A stretch of 21,336 nucleotides of DNA from an uncultured Muribaculaceae bacterium (lineage in GTDB: Bacteria > Bacteroidota > Bacteroidia > Bacteroidales > Muribaculaceae), in NCBI GenBank assembly GCA_910584055.1, contig CAJTZS010000058.1, positions 1 to 21,336 of the forward strand, in the 5' to 3' direction. Every line of letters starts with the position of its first letter. Position 1 is the stretch's first letter. Below are positions 7,022-16,600 of this stretch, piece after piece. The notes below the pieces were generated by a model, which was given only the letters and a program-made list of their open reading frames with translations, was not told where the DNA came from and searched no databases. The position numbers were made by a program, and so were the translations under genes.

Positions 7022-7468
7022 CTATTTGCGGAAAGGGACAGACCAGATCACCCGCACCGGCACTGTTTGCCCGTCATGCTTGCCGGGAGTCCATTCCGGC
7101 ATCTTGCTCATTATTCTTATTGCCTCCTGATTCAGGGAATGCTCCACCCCTTTAAGGATCGATATATGGCTGACAGTGCCATCGGTATTGACCACAAACG
7201 AGCACGTCACACGCCCTTGAATGCCTTTCTTGTATGCCTCGGCGGGATAGTGACGGTTCTTGTTGATAAAAGCTACGAGTTTAGCATCGCCACCTGGAAA
7301 CACCGGTTTCTGCGTCACATAGTCGTATTCATAGACTTCAAGGTAGGCTTTGCATCCGGATGCTCCGTTACCGGCCCTGACTCGGGTGGTCTGAGCGTTT
7401 CCTTGCTGAGAAACCAGCAACGGTAGGAAACCGACAATAAGCAGTATATATAGATTGAATCGTGTCAT
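7022..7468 (-). CDS. Secreted protein with TonB C-terminal domain
   Basis: The 148-aa protein has a signal peptide (about 1-26, hydrophobic YILLIVGFLPLLV, cleavage near NAQ). A TonB C-terminal domain (about 55-148) shows FPGGDAKLVAFINKN, the HYPAEAYKKGIQGRVTCSF core, the VNTDGTVS turn and the PEWTPGKHDGQTVPVRV end. Unlike a true TonB it lacks a retained N-terminal anchor and a Pro-rich linker, so it probably is a free periplasmic domain rather than an energy transducer linked to ExbBD. No receptor or ExbB/D gene is near. It is transcribed alone toward the terminator at 6774-6818; a minus-strand -7 element lies at 7540-7547. Domain call is sure; substrate or partner unknown. Confidence 0.88.
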   Translation of the reverse strand: MTRFNLYILLIVGFLPLLVSQQGNAQTTRVRAGNGASGCKAYLEVYEYDYVTQKPVFPGGDAKLVAFINKNRHYPAEAYKKGIQGRVTCSFVVNTDGTVSHISILKGVEHSLNQEAIRIMSKMPEWTPGKHDGQTVPVRVIWSVPFRK

Positions 7469-7539
7469 TCAGTTTAAGATTGCATCTGATGTTGTTTAGA
7501 CTAATTTTAGAATGTCAAACAACTTCTTTTATTCGGATG

Positions 7540-7571
7540 CAAATTTAAAATGTAGAAGTGAATTTATCAAC
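7540..7571 (-). promoter_or_regulatory. Candidate promoter of the TonB-domain gene
   Basis: On the minus strand GTTG (7568-7571) and TAAATTTG (7540-7547) are 20 bp apart: a full -7 match and 3 of 4 at -33. The start of transcription would be near 7533, leaving a leader of about 65 nt. The rest of the porQ-side gap (7572-7653) shows TAATATTG (7600s) as a weak + strand -7 candidate only. Confidence 0.5.
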
Positions 7572-7653
7572 TCCCCGATACTTAAATATAGTTAATATTG
7601 TTTAAAGCATTCGGGTTTATACGAACGTGGGGTGTTTTTGCGTTTATAGAGAG

Positions 7654-8676
7654 ATGAAATTTGCAAAGTACCTCAAAATATACCCCTTCGCCCTTGTTTC
7701 CGCCGGCTTCATCCTTCCGGCCGAAGCCCAGAACACCTCATCGGGATATGGGTTTCTGGACATTCCTGTTTCATCTCATACATACTCTTTGGGAGGGGTG
7801 AATTCCGCATTGATCGACAACGATATCCTCCTCGTGGATCAAAATCCGGCCCTTCTCGGCCCGGAAATAGGATATCAGGCTGCCGCATCATATATGCACT
7901 ATATGGGCTCCGGCAATTTCGGCGGCGTCCGTTTCGGCATGCCTGCGGGAGATAGAGGCGCATGGGCGGCCGGAATCCGGTATCTTAACTACGGAGCATT
8001 CGACGGATACCTTCCCGACGGCACCCCGACAGGATCTTTCAGCCCTCAGGATATCGTTTTCGAAGGCACATACTCGCACGATATAACGGAAAGGCTGCGC
8101 GGCGGTGTGAGCTACCGTGCGATCTATAGCAATTATGAACAATATACGGCATTCGCTATGGCTGTGGATCTCGGCATCAACTACTATAACGAAGAGAACG
8201 ACATGTCTCTGTCAGCGGTTCTTACGAACATGGGTGGACAAGTGAAACGTTTCGATACCGAATACAACCGGCTTCCGTTCGATTTCCGTCTGGGATACAT
8301 GCAGACTCTCGGGAACTCGGCATTCCAGCTCTCTATCAACGCCTGGCATCTTACACGATGGAAATTACCTTACTATTCTCACGACAGAAACGACCCCGAT
8401 AAGCAGCAACAGATCAAATCAAGTTTCTTTACAGACCTTTTCCGTCATCTTGTGTTCGGACTGCAATACTCTCCATCTGAAAAGTTCTATCTCGGAATTG
8501 GCTATAACTACAAAACGCGCACCGACATGTCTGCGTACCAGCGCAATTTCCTCTCCGGTTTTTCGCTGGGAGGAGGGATAAAAGTGAGCAACTTCGGCTT
8601 CGGCGTGTCTTATGCAATGCCACACAAATCAGCCTCGACCCTCATGCTCAACCTGAACTGGATAATCCGTGATTAG
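7654..8676 (+). CDS. porQ: PorQ-family type IX secretion outer-membrane beta-barrel protein
   Basis: A predicted outer-membrane beta-barrel of 340 aa related to PorQ and PorV. In Porphyromonas and Flavobacterium such proteins take part in type IX secretion of cargo. It has a signal peptide (1-25, cleavage after AEA), then GYGFLDIPVSSHTYSLGGVNSAL and DNDILLVDQNPALLG, the typical start of this family. Alternating aromatic strands follow to the C-terminal NLNWIIRD. A GTG start at 7627 would add nine residues (MGCFCVYRE) before the signal peptide; the ATG at 7654 places the basic MKFAKYLK directly before the hydrophobic stretch and is preferred. The small membrane protein at 8757 follows in the same direction. 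No other T9SS gene is in the window, so whether a full system exists cannot be judged. The specific PorQ name is likely, not certain. Confidence 0.85.
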   Translation: MKFAKYLKIYPFALVSAGFILPAEAQNTSSGYGFLDIPVSSHTYSLGGVNSALIDNDILLVDQNPALLGPEIGYQAAASYMHYMGSGNFGGVRFGMPAGDRGAWAAGIRYLNYGAFDGYLPDGTPTGSFSPQDIVFEGTYSHDITERLRGGVSYRAIYSNYEQYTAFAMAVDLGINYYNEENDMSLSAVLTNMGGQVKRFDTEYNRLPFDFRLGYMQTLGNSAFQLSINAWHLTRWKLPYYSHDRNDPDKQQQIKSSFFTDLFRHLVFGLQYSPSEKFYLGIGYNYKTRTDMSAYQRNFLSGFSLGGGIKVSNFGFGVSYAMPHKSASTLMLNLNWIIRD

Positions 8677-8724
8677 GAAGTTGTTTAAAATCTCAACAAA
8701 TTTCTCAACCTTTTACCTCCACCT

Positions 8725-8749
8725 ATTGTTTAATATGTAAATAAACAAT
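8725..8749. promoter_or_regulatory. Inverted repeat before the small membrane protein gene
   Basis: ATTGTTTA (8725-8732) and TAAACAAT (8742-8749) form an 8-bp perfect inverted repeat with a 9-nt spacer, ending just before AAGG and the start codon at 8757. It could be an operator or an mRNA hairpin at the ribosome binding site. No T tract follows, so it is not a terminator for porQ. Confidence 0.35.
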
Positions 8750-8756
8750 TAAGGTT

Positions 8757-9011
8757 ATGGATACAAAGGAAAAACACATCAGAGAAAACGAATCCAACGT
8801 AAAAAGGGAGATTCGGGAAGCCCGGGAAGGCTATGTGGCTCCTCAGGCCGAGGGGCTTAAAGCCGAAGGCAAAATCCGTAAAAACAATGGATCCGCCAAA
8901 ACCAACAGACTTTGGTTATGGCTTGGAATCATAATCCTGATATTTATCCTGGTATGGTGGCTGTTCTCTATAGGTACTTTCAGCGATATAATCGGAACCA
9001 CCAACGGATAA
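8757..9011 (+). CDS. Small single-pass membrane protein, unknown function
   Basis: I do not recognise this 84-aa protein. Residues 1-50 are charged and hydrophilic (ENESNVKREIREAREG, then KAEGKIRKNN), likely helical or disordered and cytosolic. Residues 52-70 form one clear transmembrane helix rich in Trp, Leu and Ile (LWLWLGIIILIFILVWWLF), followed by a short tail SIGTFSDIIGTTNG. There is no cleavable signal peptide, so it would be inserted with the N-terminus inside. AAGG lies 4 nt before the ATG. It lies 80 bp after porQ in the same direction and before the terminator at 9086-9116, so the two may share a transcript, though the inverted repeat at 8725-8749 hints at separate control. Coding status is supported by composition and placement only. 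Confidence 0.7.
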   Translation: MDTKEKHIRENESNVKREIREAREGYVAPQAEGLKAEGKIRKNNGSAKTNRLWLWLGIIILIFILVWWLFSIGTFSDIIGTTNG

Positions 9012-9085
9012 ACACCATTCACCCCAACACCCGGCCATTCACGGTTCTTATAAAGGGCGCAATTTTCTGATAGACCGGGATAACG

Positions 9086-9116
9086 AAGACCTCGAGAGCA
9101 CTCCCGAGGTCTTTTT
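9086..9116 (+). terminator. Terminator after porQ and the small membrane protein
   Basis: AAGACCTCG (9086-9094) pairs with CGAGGTCTT (9105-9113) around a 10-nt loop, followed by T residues. The remaining gap to the typA stop codon (9117-9212) shows nothing I can name. Confidence 0.85.
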
Positions 9117-9212
9117 ATTATTGATAATTGAAGGGTTCTCTCAAAGAGGCCTCGCGCCATCTGGAGCCGAACGTCTTCCTTGTCTTTAAAACGTCCGGTA
9201 AGTCTCGATGGT

Positions 9213-11012
9213 TCAACTGCGGTTGGCGCGCTTACGCTCGTTCTCGTCGAGAATAATCTTCCTGAGCCTTATGTGATTCGGTGTCACCTCCACGTATTCA
9301 TCTTCTTTGATATATTCCAACGCTTCTTCAAGTGAGAAGACCACGGGGGGAACGATTTTAGCCTTGTCATCGGCTCCCGAGGCGCGCATGTTGGTAAGTT
9401 TTTTCGATTTGGTCACGTTCACCACAATGTCGTTTTCCTTGGCGTTCTCTCCCACAACCTGTCCGGCATATACGTCCTCCTGCGGGAATATAAAGAAACG
9501 TCCGCGATCCTGAAGCTTATCTATAGCATAAGCATAAGCCGTTCCGGCCTCCATGGCGATAAGCGAACCGTTCGTGCGCCGTTCGATATCCCCTTTCCAA
9601 GGCTGATATTCAAGAAACCTATGAGCCATTATCGCTTCTCCGGCAGTGGCGGTAAGCACATTGTTGCGCAAGCCGATTATACCTCTTGAAGGAATATGGA
9701 ATTCTATGTCTATACGGTCGTTGCGCGTATCCATGGAGACAATATCCCCCTTGCGGCGCGTCACCATATCCACCACCTTAGAGGAATACTCCTCAGGAAC
9801 ATTAATGGACAACGCCTCCACCGGCTCACACTTCTTTCCATCAATCTCCTTTATGATAACCTGCGGCTGACCGACCTGCAGCTCATAACCCTCGCGGCGC
9901 ATCGTCTCGATCAGAATGGAGAGATGCAGCACACCTCGCCCGTATACCGTCCACTTATCTTCATTCACCCCTTTCTCCACACGAAGCGCAAGATTGCGGT
10001 CAAGCTCGCGCTCAAGACGGTCGTTGATATGGCGTGATGTCACATACTTTCCGTCTTTACCGAAAAACGGCGAATCATTGATAGTGAAAGTCATCGACAT
10101 TGTAGGCTCGTCAATGGCGATACGGGGAAGGGGCTCAGGATTGTCGAAAAGTGTGAGGGTATCACCAATCTCAAAATCATCGAGACCAACGATAGCACAT
10201 ATATCGCCGCTCGATACCTCCTGCACTTTCTTGCGCCCCATGCCTTCAAACGTATGAAGTTCTTTCACACGCTGACGCGTCACGGTGCCGTCTTTTTTAC
10301 ACAGTCCCAATTCCTGGCCTTCGCGAATAGTGCCTCGATGCACACGCCCCACGGCTATCCTGCCCACATAGTTGCTGAAATCGAGACTGGTTATAAGCAT
10401 CTGGGGATCACCCTCAATTTGAGTCGGAGCGGGAATATTTTCTATAATGGCATCAAGCACGGCAGTTATATCCTCTTTCGGCTCCCGCCAGTCGGTAGAC
10501 ATCCAGTTCTGCTTTGCAGAGCCGTAAATAGTCGGGAAATCAAGCTGATCTTCAGTGGCGTCGAGATTGAACATAAGGTCGAACACCATCTCGTTCACTT
10601 CATCCGGACGACAGTTGGGTTTGTCAACCTTATTTATCACAACAACCGGTTTGAGTCCCATCTGAATGGCCTTCTGAAGCACAAAACGAGTCTGAGGCAT
10701 CGGACCTTCGAAAGCATCCACGAGAAGGAGGCATCCGTCGGCCATATTGAGCACACGCTCAACCTCCCCCCCGAAATCTGCGTGTCCCGGAGTGTCTATA
10801 ATATTGATTTTTGTGCCCTTATAATTTATCGATACATTCTTGGAAAGGATTGTTATGCCGCGTTCGCGCTCCAGATCGTTATTGTCAAGGATCAGTTCTC
10901 CTGCGTTCTGGTTCTCGCGGAAAAGATGACCGGCGAGGAGCATTTTATCGACCAGGGTGGTCTTACCATGATCGACATGCGCGATAATCGCTATATTTCT
11001 TATATTCTGCAT
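9213..11012 (-). CDS. typA: Translational GTPase TypA/BipA
   Basis: A ribosome-associated translational GTPase of the EF-G/LepA superfamily, important for ribosome assembly and stress or low-temperature growth in studied bacteria. The 599 aa match the usual length. G1 is AHVDHGKTT (11-19), followed by RERGITI (switch I), DTPGHADFGGEV (G3) and NKVDKP (G4). The middle beta-barrel and EF-G-like domains follow, then the TypA-specific C-terminal domain (GSLIAMEAGTAYAYAIDKLQDRGRFF, and the region ending EVTPNHIRLRK). No defect is visible. It follows tamL in the same direction but is separated by 263 bp that hold the 25-bp tandem repeat, so it probably has its own promoter. A minus-strand TAATTTTG (11034-11041) lies 22 bp before the start codon, without a good -33. 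Confidence 0.97.
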   Translation of the reverse strand: MQNIRNIAIIAHVDHGKTTLVDKMLLAGHLFRENQNAGELILDNNDLERERGITILSKNVSINYKGTKINIIDTPGHADFGGEVERVLNMADGCLLLVDAFEGPMPQTRFVLQKAIQMGLKPVVVINKVDKPNCRPDEVNEMVFDLMFNLDATEDQLDFPTIYGSAKQNWMSTDWREPKEDITAVLDAIIENIPAPTQIEGDPQMLITSLDFSNYVGRIAVGRVHRGTIREGQELGLCKKDGTVTRQRVKELHTFEGMGRKKVQEVSSGDICAIVGLDDFEIGDTLTLFDNPEPLPRIAIDEPTMSMTFTINDSPFFGKDGKYVTSRHINDRLERELDRNLALRVEKGVNEDKWTVYGRGVLHLSILIETMRREGYELQVGQPQVIIKEIDGKKCEPVEALSINVPEEYSSKVVDMVTRRKGDIVSMDTRNDRIDIEFHIPSRGIIGLRNNVLTATAGEAIMAHRFLEYQPWKGDIERRTNGSLIAMEAGTAYAYAIDKLQDRGRFFIFPQEDVYAGQVVGENAKENDIVVNVTKSKKLTNMRASGADDKAKIVPPVVFSLEEALEYIKEDEYVEVTPNHIRLRKIILDENERKRANRS

Positions 11013-11095
11013 ATCTTAGTTATTTTCAATCCGCAAAATTACAAAAAAATCCCCAAAACGATGTTATAAAACATCATTTATTTGCGTCTGGGCCT

Positions 11096-11271
11096 GGTCG
11101 GGGGCATTGCGCCTTGGCCCGGTCGGGTGCATTGCGCCTTGGCCCCGGTCGGGTGCATTGCGCCTTGGCCCGGTCGGGTGCATTGCGCCTTGGCCCGGTC
11201 GGGTGCATTGCGCCTTGGCCCGGTCGGGTGCATTACGCCTTGGCCCGGTCGGGTGCATTGCGCCTTGGCGC
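11096..11271. repeat. Seven-copy 25-bp GC-rich tandem repeat
   Basis: Unit starts at 11096, 11121, 11147, 11172, 11197, 11222 and 11247. The unit opens GGTCGGGTGCATTG and ends CGCCTTGGCCC. Copies 3-5 are identical. Copy 1 has G for T in GGGTG, copy 2 carries one extra C (26 bp), copy 6 has ATTACG for ATTGCG, and copy 7 ends GGCGC. The array stops 4 bp before the tamL stop codon and lies about 85 bp upstream of typA. It is far richer in GC than the neighbouring intergenic DNA. The period is not a multiple of three and the array lies outside both genes. All copies abut, so it is a minisatellite and not a CRISPR array. Confidence 0.95.
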
Positions 11272-11275
11272 AATG
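11256..11275. other. Perfect hairpin at the junction of the tandem array and the tamL stop codon
   Basis: CATTGCGCC (11256-11264) and GGCGCAATG (11267-11275) are exact reverse complements around TT, immediately next to the tamL stop codon (11276-11278). The divergent end of the last 25-bp copy creates this symmetry. No T tract follows on either strand, so it may be an mRNA 3'-end stabiliser or a recombination scar rather than a classic terminator. Confidence 0.6.
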
Positions 11276-13615
11276 TTAAAAAGGATAGCCTATTGCGAGA
11301 TGGAATGCGAATGCATTTTTAAACCGTATGTTGAAATAATGATTGGTGCCGTTGTAATAAGGGGCATGCAACCCATAACCGAGATCGCCGCGAACCACGA
11401 GCATTCCTATATCCACTCGCAACCCCACACCAGTGCCGAGGGCGAGATCTTTTAAGAAAGTCTTGCCGCATAGCTTCCCTCCCGGGCGCGTCGGATCATT
11501 CTGCAGGAGCCAGATGTTGCCGGCATCCAGAAAGACAGCCCCGTGCAGTATGCTGACTATCGGGAACCGGTATTCCGTATTGAGTTCCAGTTTAAACGTT
11601 CCGGTCTGGTCAAAATACCCGTTCTGCAAATCTTTCGGGGGACGGTAACTTCCCGGTCCGAGGGAACGCACCGTGAATGCACGGATTGAATTGGCGCCTC
11701 CGATATAGAACTGCTCGGAATAAGGAACCACACTCGAATTGCCATATGCATGCGCCGCCCCTATCAATACCCTGGATACAAGCCATTGGTCAGTCCCGCG
11801 CATTAGCCGGCGGCTATAAACAAGCTGAGCCTGCCCTTTTACAAATTGCGAAAACGGTGTGCCGACGAGCCGCTTCTCCCCTTTTACTCCGCAGAGCCGA
11901 TAGATGCCGTCGAATACGTTCCCGGCCTCAGTCACTGTCGCCGTAAAGTTTATTCCGTTAATCTTTTCCCGTTCGAGAAATTTATCGAGAGTATAGGTAT
12001 AGCTCATTTGTGGGATATACTGGCTCTGGAAACTGAGGGCAACTGCAGGATTGGCCGCCATAACGGAATCGAACGCTTCCGTGCGATGCATCAGTTTATT
12101 ATATGTCAACTTAAACAGTGTCAATTGATTGAGCACGTTCCTTGACGGATGCCATTCATAATTGATTCCCACATGGAAATCCGCAAGCTTGAAATAATGG
12201 GGACGGTTCATTATATCTGCGCCCAGGGAGATGGTTGTCCAGTTAAGGTTGCGGTCATTGCGCGGTATGAATTTTGGCGCAAGGAGACGCGGAAACGCAA
12301 GTGAACCTGTCAAGCCGAATTCGTAGCTGTTGAATATACTGCCACGATTGCGACCGGTCTGCCATTCATAGTTTGCATTGAACGAAAGCGACAATTTTTC
12401 GCCACCACCGAACGTATTGTTGTTGGTCACGCCGAGAACGAGACCCGGACCCAGATAAGAATTGGATTTATAAGCTACATTGGCCTCCAACGTAGCTTCC
12501 ATCGGGCGGTCGAACTGACAGGTGATGTAAAGGTCGAGTGTCGGATTAGAGGCGGAAGTATCGGCAGGGACAGCCTGCATCTGGATATTACTGAAAATTC
12601 CGAGCCTTGCAAGCCTTTCTTGCGTACGGTCCATATTCCATACAGAGAATATCCTACCTTTCCGGAAAGTGATGCAGGAAGGGATGAGGTTTTTCCTAAG
12701 CTTGGCGGGTCGATAAACGATCAGCTCTCCCTTGTCGGTCTGTATGGTGTCGGGGACACCGGGATTTTTCGTGCTTCTACGCAACACCGACGTATATATG
12801 TTGCCGACACGGTATTGTCTACGGGCAAGTTCCGGCACATTGTCGGCAAGCGTCACCCTGAGTGCCACGGCATGCGGGGTGATGAGACTGTCGGCAAGAT
12901 ATTCTATATATTCGGGGCGGAAATAATAATACCCTAAATTCCGCAAGGTGTTGGCTATTTTCGTGCGCACCATCTCAAGCGAGTCAACGCAGAACCGCTC
13001 CCCTTTCCGCAGATATTTGCTTCTCTTGGATATCGTATCTACAAGAAACCCGAGTTTTGTGCCGTCGTTGATATATTCAATGCTGTCAATAAGGTAAGGC
13101 TCCGGCAGGGAGGCATCGTAGATAATCTTCGCCTTCTTTGGATTCTTGCCGCTTTTTAATGAATAGGACACCTTTGATCCGAAATAGCCGTTGTCATCAA
13201 GAATGGTCTGCAGCATCTTGGTTCTAACTTCCGGACGGGCATCCGTTACGAGAACCGGCTCTGCAACAAGATTACGGTATATCCAGCCTTTCAATCCCTT
13301 GGCAGAATCGTTCATATGGTTGTAGACCCATAATCCTACCGGGAAAGGGCTCCGGATATAGGGAGAGATGAACGGCCACGGATTGTTTGGCTTCACATTA
13401 ACCGTCTTTTTCATATCAGACACCATTTCCGAGGGCACCTTATCCCCTTCGGCTGCCTTGACATTGAGCTTCATGCCATTGTACAGAATCTCTCCGTCTT
13501 CAAGTTTCGATGTTGTGGAACAGCCGCAACAATATATAAGTACTATAAAAAAAGAAACTCCAATTATAGCAGACAAACGCGTCATCTCAAAAAACTTTTT
13601 CATATCATTCATCAT
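11276..13615 (-). CDS. tamL: TamL, lipoprotein form of the TamA/BamA-family outer-membrane barrel
   Basis: An Omp85-superfamily barrel, 779 aa, in the Bacteroidetes lipoprotein form that works with TamB in outer-membrane biogenesis. An N-terminal hydrophobic segment ends in a Cys cluster (Cys29, Cys30, Cys32 in YCCGCSTT); Cys32 after Gly is the likeliest lipidation site. A POTRA-like region follows (about 45-370). The C-terminal barrel (about 400-779) contains GGANSIRAF (from 639, IRAF in place of the usual VRGF/IRGY loop motif) and ends in aromatic GYPF. It overlaps the tamB 3' end by 11 bp. The start at 13615 is backed by AGGAGGAGGG a few bases upstream, unusually strong for this phylum although also tamB coding sequence; ATGs at 13612 and 13603 are alternatives. 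The 25-bp array begins right after the stop codon. Confidence 0.9.
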   Translation of the reverse strand: MMNDMKKFFEMTRLSAIIGVSFFIVLIYCCGCSTTSKLEDGEILYNGMKLNVKAAEGDKVPSEMVSDMKKTVNVKPNNPWPFISPYIRSPFPVGLWVYNHMNDSAKGLKGWIYRNLVAEPVLVTDARPEVRTKMLQTILDDNGYFGSKVSYSLKSGKNPKKAKIIYDASLPEPYLIDSIEYINDGTKLGFLVDTISKRSKYLRKGERFCVDSLEMVRTKIANTLRNLGYYYFRPEYIEYLADSLITPHAVALRVTLADNVPELARRQYRVGNIYTSVLRRSTKNPGVPDTIQTDKGELIVYRPAKLRKNLIPSCITFRKGRIFSVWNMDRTQERLARLGIFSNIQMQAVPADTSASNPTLDLYITCQFDRPMEATLEANVAYKSNSYLGPGLVLGVTNNNTFGGGEKLSLSFNANYEWQTGRNRGSIFNSYEFGLTGSLAFPRLLAPKFIPRNDRNLNWTTISLGADIMNRPHYFKLADFHVGINYEWHPSRNVLNQLTLFKLTYNKLMHRTEAFDSVMAANPAVALSFQSQYIPQMSYTYTLDKFLEREKINGINFTATVTEAGNVFDGIYRLCGVKGEKRLVGTPFSQFVKGQAQLVYSRRLMRGTDQWLVSRVLIGAAHAYGNSSVVPYSEQFYIGGANSIRAFTVRSLGPGSYRPPKDLQNGYFDQTGTFKLELNTEYRFPIVSILHGAVFLDAGNIWLLQNDPTRPGGKLCGKTFLKDLALGTGVGLRVDIGMLVVRGDLGYGLHAPYYNGTNHYFNIRFKNAFAFHLAIGYPF

Positions 13616-16600
13616 CTCCCTCCTCCTTTCTAACCGTTATTTTGTCATGACTCGTTGAATCCACAGACGATTTAATCTGAGTTGTGTCTCTATTTTCTCT
13701 TTTCTTGCCCCCACGGATCCGGAAGAGATGCAGAAGATTGTTCAGTTTACGTTTCAGCACAAAGCCTGCCCCGGTTTCGGTTATTTCACCTTCGAGGATA
13801 CTCTCAAATCCGGTGTGGCGGAACAGCCTGACAGACATATTCACCGTCTCCGTCTGCTTCAGCACATACTCTGCCGATATGTCACTGATCAGGTTCTGGC
13901 TAAGGTTCTCGTCTGCCGATGCATCTGTGGAATAATTTCCTCCGACCTGAATCTTGAAGCGATTGTTGAACAAAGATTTCGACACCTGATAACTATAGCT
14001 CATCTGAGAACTGCTGGTGCCGTTCTGCATTCTGTCATACTGATCCACGCCAAATGACAGGTCCACGCCGCGTATGTTCTGGGAAGCCCATTTGTTGAGC
14101 TGAGAAGCAAGATAGCCATAGAGCATACCGGTGCTGATGGACGGCTTGCCACCCATGGCATTCTGCCCCGTATATTGACCGGTAATCAGCATGTTCATCG
14201 CCTGGGTCTGTCGCTGGTCCGCGCTCATCGACTGCAATTCGTTCTGCACGCTCACGTCATCGTTAGTGGAGAGGTCGAAGTTTATTTTGGGAGAGTTCAG
14301 ATTACCCGTCGCGTTAAGCGTCACAAGGAAATTGACAAGACGGCTGTTCGAGCCGGTTGTCACGTTGGCCTTGACATCATCGGTGGCCGTGATGTTGAGT
14401 TTGGGATTCATGATGTCTCCGCCCCACGTTACCTGACTCGATGGATTGAAAGTGAACATCTTCTCTCCCAATACCGGCAATCCGTATCGTACAAAACCGT
14501 TACCAAGCAACAGTGTCCCGTTAAGGCGCATGTCTCCCATATAGTTCTGGAAGTAGTTAAGTGTGCCGGAAGGCTGAAGTTCCACGCGGCTGCGTCCGTC
14601 GGTCGATAGCAAGACCGTAGCTTCCGTGCCGGGGGAGATTGTCAATCCGGCCCGGATGCGCATCGTGGAAGTCTGAACCACCGAATCCGCCTTCACCACT
14701 TGCGTGGTGTCGTTGAAATTCACGAACTTGACGACATTGTTTTCCGAACCTCCTGTCAGCTCGGATCCAACCATATTAACACGGTATGTTATGTCAGTTG
14801 TTCCAAGGATATTCAAGTTCGCCTTTATATCCATCAGGCTCAAAGAACCTTTCACAGTCCCATCGAGATTTATAAACAGTTTACCGAAAAGATCCGCTTT
14901 CGAGCGGCTGTCGCTTTTCACGAGCTGGCAATTGGAAGCCGAAGCACTAAGATTCAACAATATATTGCCGAATGAAGAGGCATCCACAGAACCGTCAATT
15001 GTAATCGGATTACTGTTGGCACCGAAAATATCGAATTGGTCAAAGCCTACCACACTGTTTGTCACAGTCACAGGCACGGTATCGAAACTCAACTTGCATC
15101 CGGCCATGGGGATATATGCGGATGCATCCTCAAATGCTATGTTGCCGTTTAGTATCGGTTTGGAGAACGAGCCGTCCATGCGCATCTCGCCGTTGAGGTT
15201 TCCCCCGAGCGTTACCATATTGTCAAGGAAAGGATTGGCAAGTTTAAGCGGGAATTCGGTGAGGCGCACACCTATGCTGTCGGGAGCCAGATTACCGACC
15301 GAATCCTTGCGCAGGTTCGCGTAGGCGGCAAGTGCAGGCTCATTGTTTATAAGCAATGCCGCGTTAATACCGGAACTGCCGTCGTGCGCCATCCCGGCAT
15401 CGAGCCGCAAATCGAAATCACCGAGCTGAGTCTTCTCATACGTCAGGCTTTTGACTCCCAGCGTACCCTTTCCTGACAATGTCGAACCGTCGTAAAGCAC
15501 ATGGATATCCGAATCGACTGAGCCGGTGATCGGCGGCGCGAGCAACGACATGCTCAGGAAGTCTTCTATTTTGATGTTGTCAAGTTTCATGTGAAGCTCA
15601 TCTATACCGGCATCCGTGGGCTGGGTACGCAGCAATATGCTGCTCTCGGCACTGCTCGCCACCAAGTTTGCATCCACCTTCTTGTTTCCGAGATTATAAT
15701 CGATGAAGTTGTCATCGTTAAGAGTCCAGGGAAGATAGGCGATTGTGGATTTCAAAGGAGTGAAGTGAACGGAAATCACCGAGTCCTGTAATGCGGCTGT
15801 CAAACCGACACGGTAACCTGTCTTCCCTTGCAGATTCCGCTGGGTGAGGAACGCCCCGAGACGGTTGCTGCCCAGATAGCCGTTGAGATTTACCTGTGCG
15901 AATTCATCCATTGTGCCCGGGCTATTGCCCATGTGTATCTTATAATCGAGTAGATTGCGGCGTTCCTTAAGGGCGAGGTCGAGTGTATCGATACTTATCG
16001 ATCCTGATGTGAACTTACGGGCTGCGATATTTCCATGAAAGAGGGAATCCTTATATATCGAACCGTAGACAGTGTCAAGATTCATGCCGGAAGGAACCAG
16101 GAACTGATTCAGCAACCCGCGCCCGGAGGCATTGAGGGAAAGTGAGAATGGAGGGAGCGCCATGCTTATGCTGTCCATCTGCAGGTTTCTCTCCTTAACC
16201 TGCGACATTATCACATCCGATGCTTTCGTCATCCCGTCAACAAGCATCTTGAGTCCCGTCGGACTATGGAATGCAACCGATGTCATATAAGAATCGATGT
16301 CTGCGGAGGTCGATGTCTCAGTAGCATCTATACGCGCTGTGACTCCGCCTGGAAGATGAATATACTGGTTCGGAAGGTTCCAGTCGAAATCAACAAGTTT
16401 GAGGTCTGCGGCGTAGAGCCAACGGTCGGGACTTGCCGTTCCGTTGATATAGACCGTGCCTTTACCGTTGCTCATATCGGGAGACATTCCGATTTTATGA
16501 AGATCGAGATCACGGATTTTTGCGGTGATGTCAAACACATAATCATCGGGATGTATCGCGCCGCTCCCTTCCAGTTCGAGGTCGAGTCCATCGTTGGCAG

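Noticed and set aside
6874..7155. 93-codon + strand frame in the gap before the TonB-domain gene
   Set aside because: It overlaps the conserved TonB C-terminal domain in antisense and has no recognisable content.
7627..7653. GTG start for porQ at 7627
   Set aside because: The added nine residues precede an ordinary signal peptide that starts at the ATG at 7654.
10254..11069. 271-codon open frame on the + strand across typA
   Set aside because: Antisense shadow of the highly conserved typA gene; no family resemblance and no promoter.
11096..11271. CRISPR array or coding repeat protein in the 25-bp tandem repeats
   Set aside because: Units abut with no spacers, so it is not CRISPR. Open frames on both strands exist only because the unit has no stop codon in any frame; the 25-bp period shifts frame in each unit, and one copy has an extra base.
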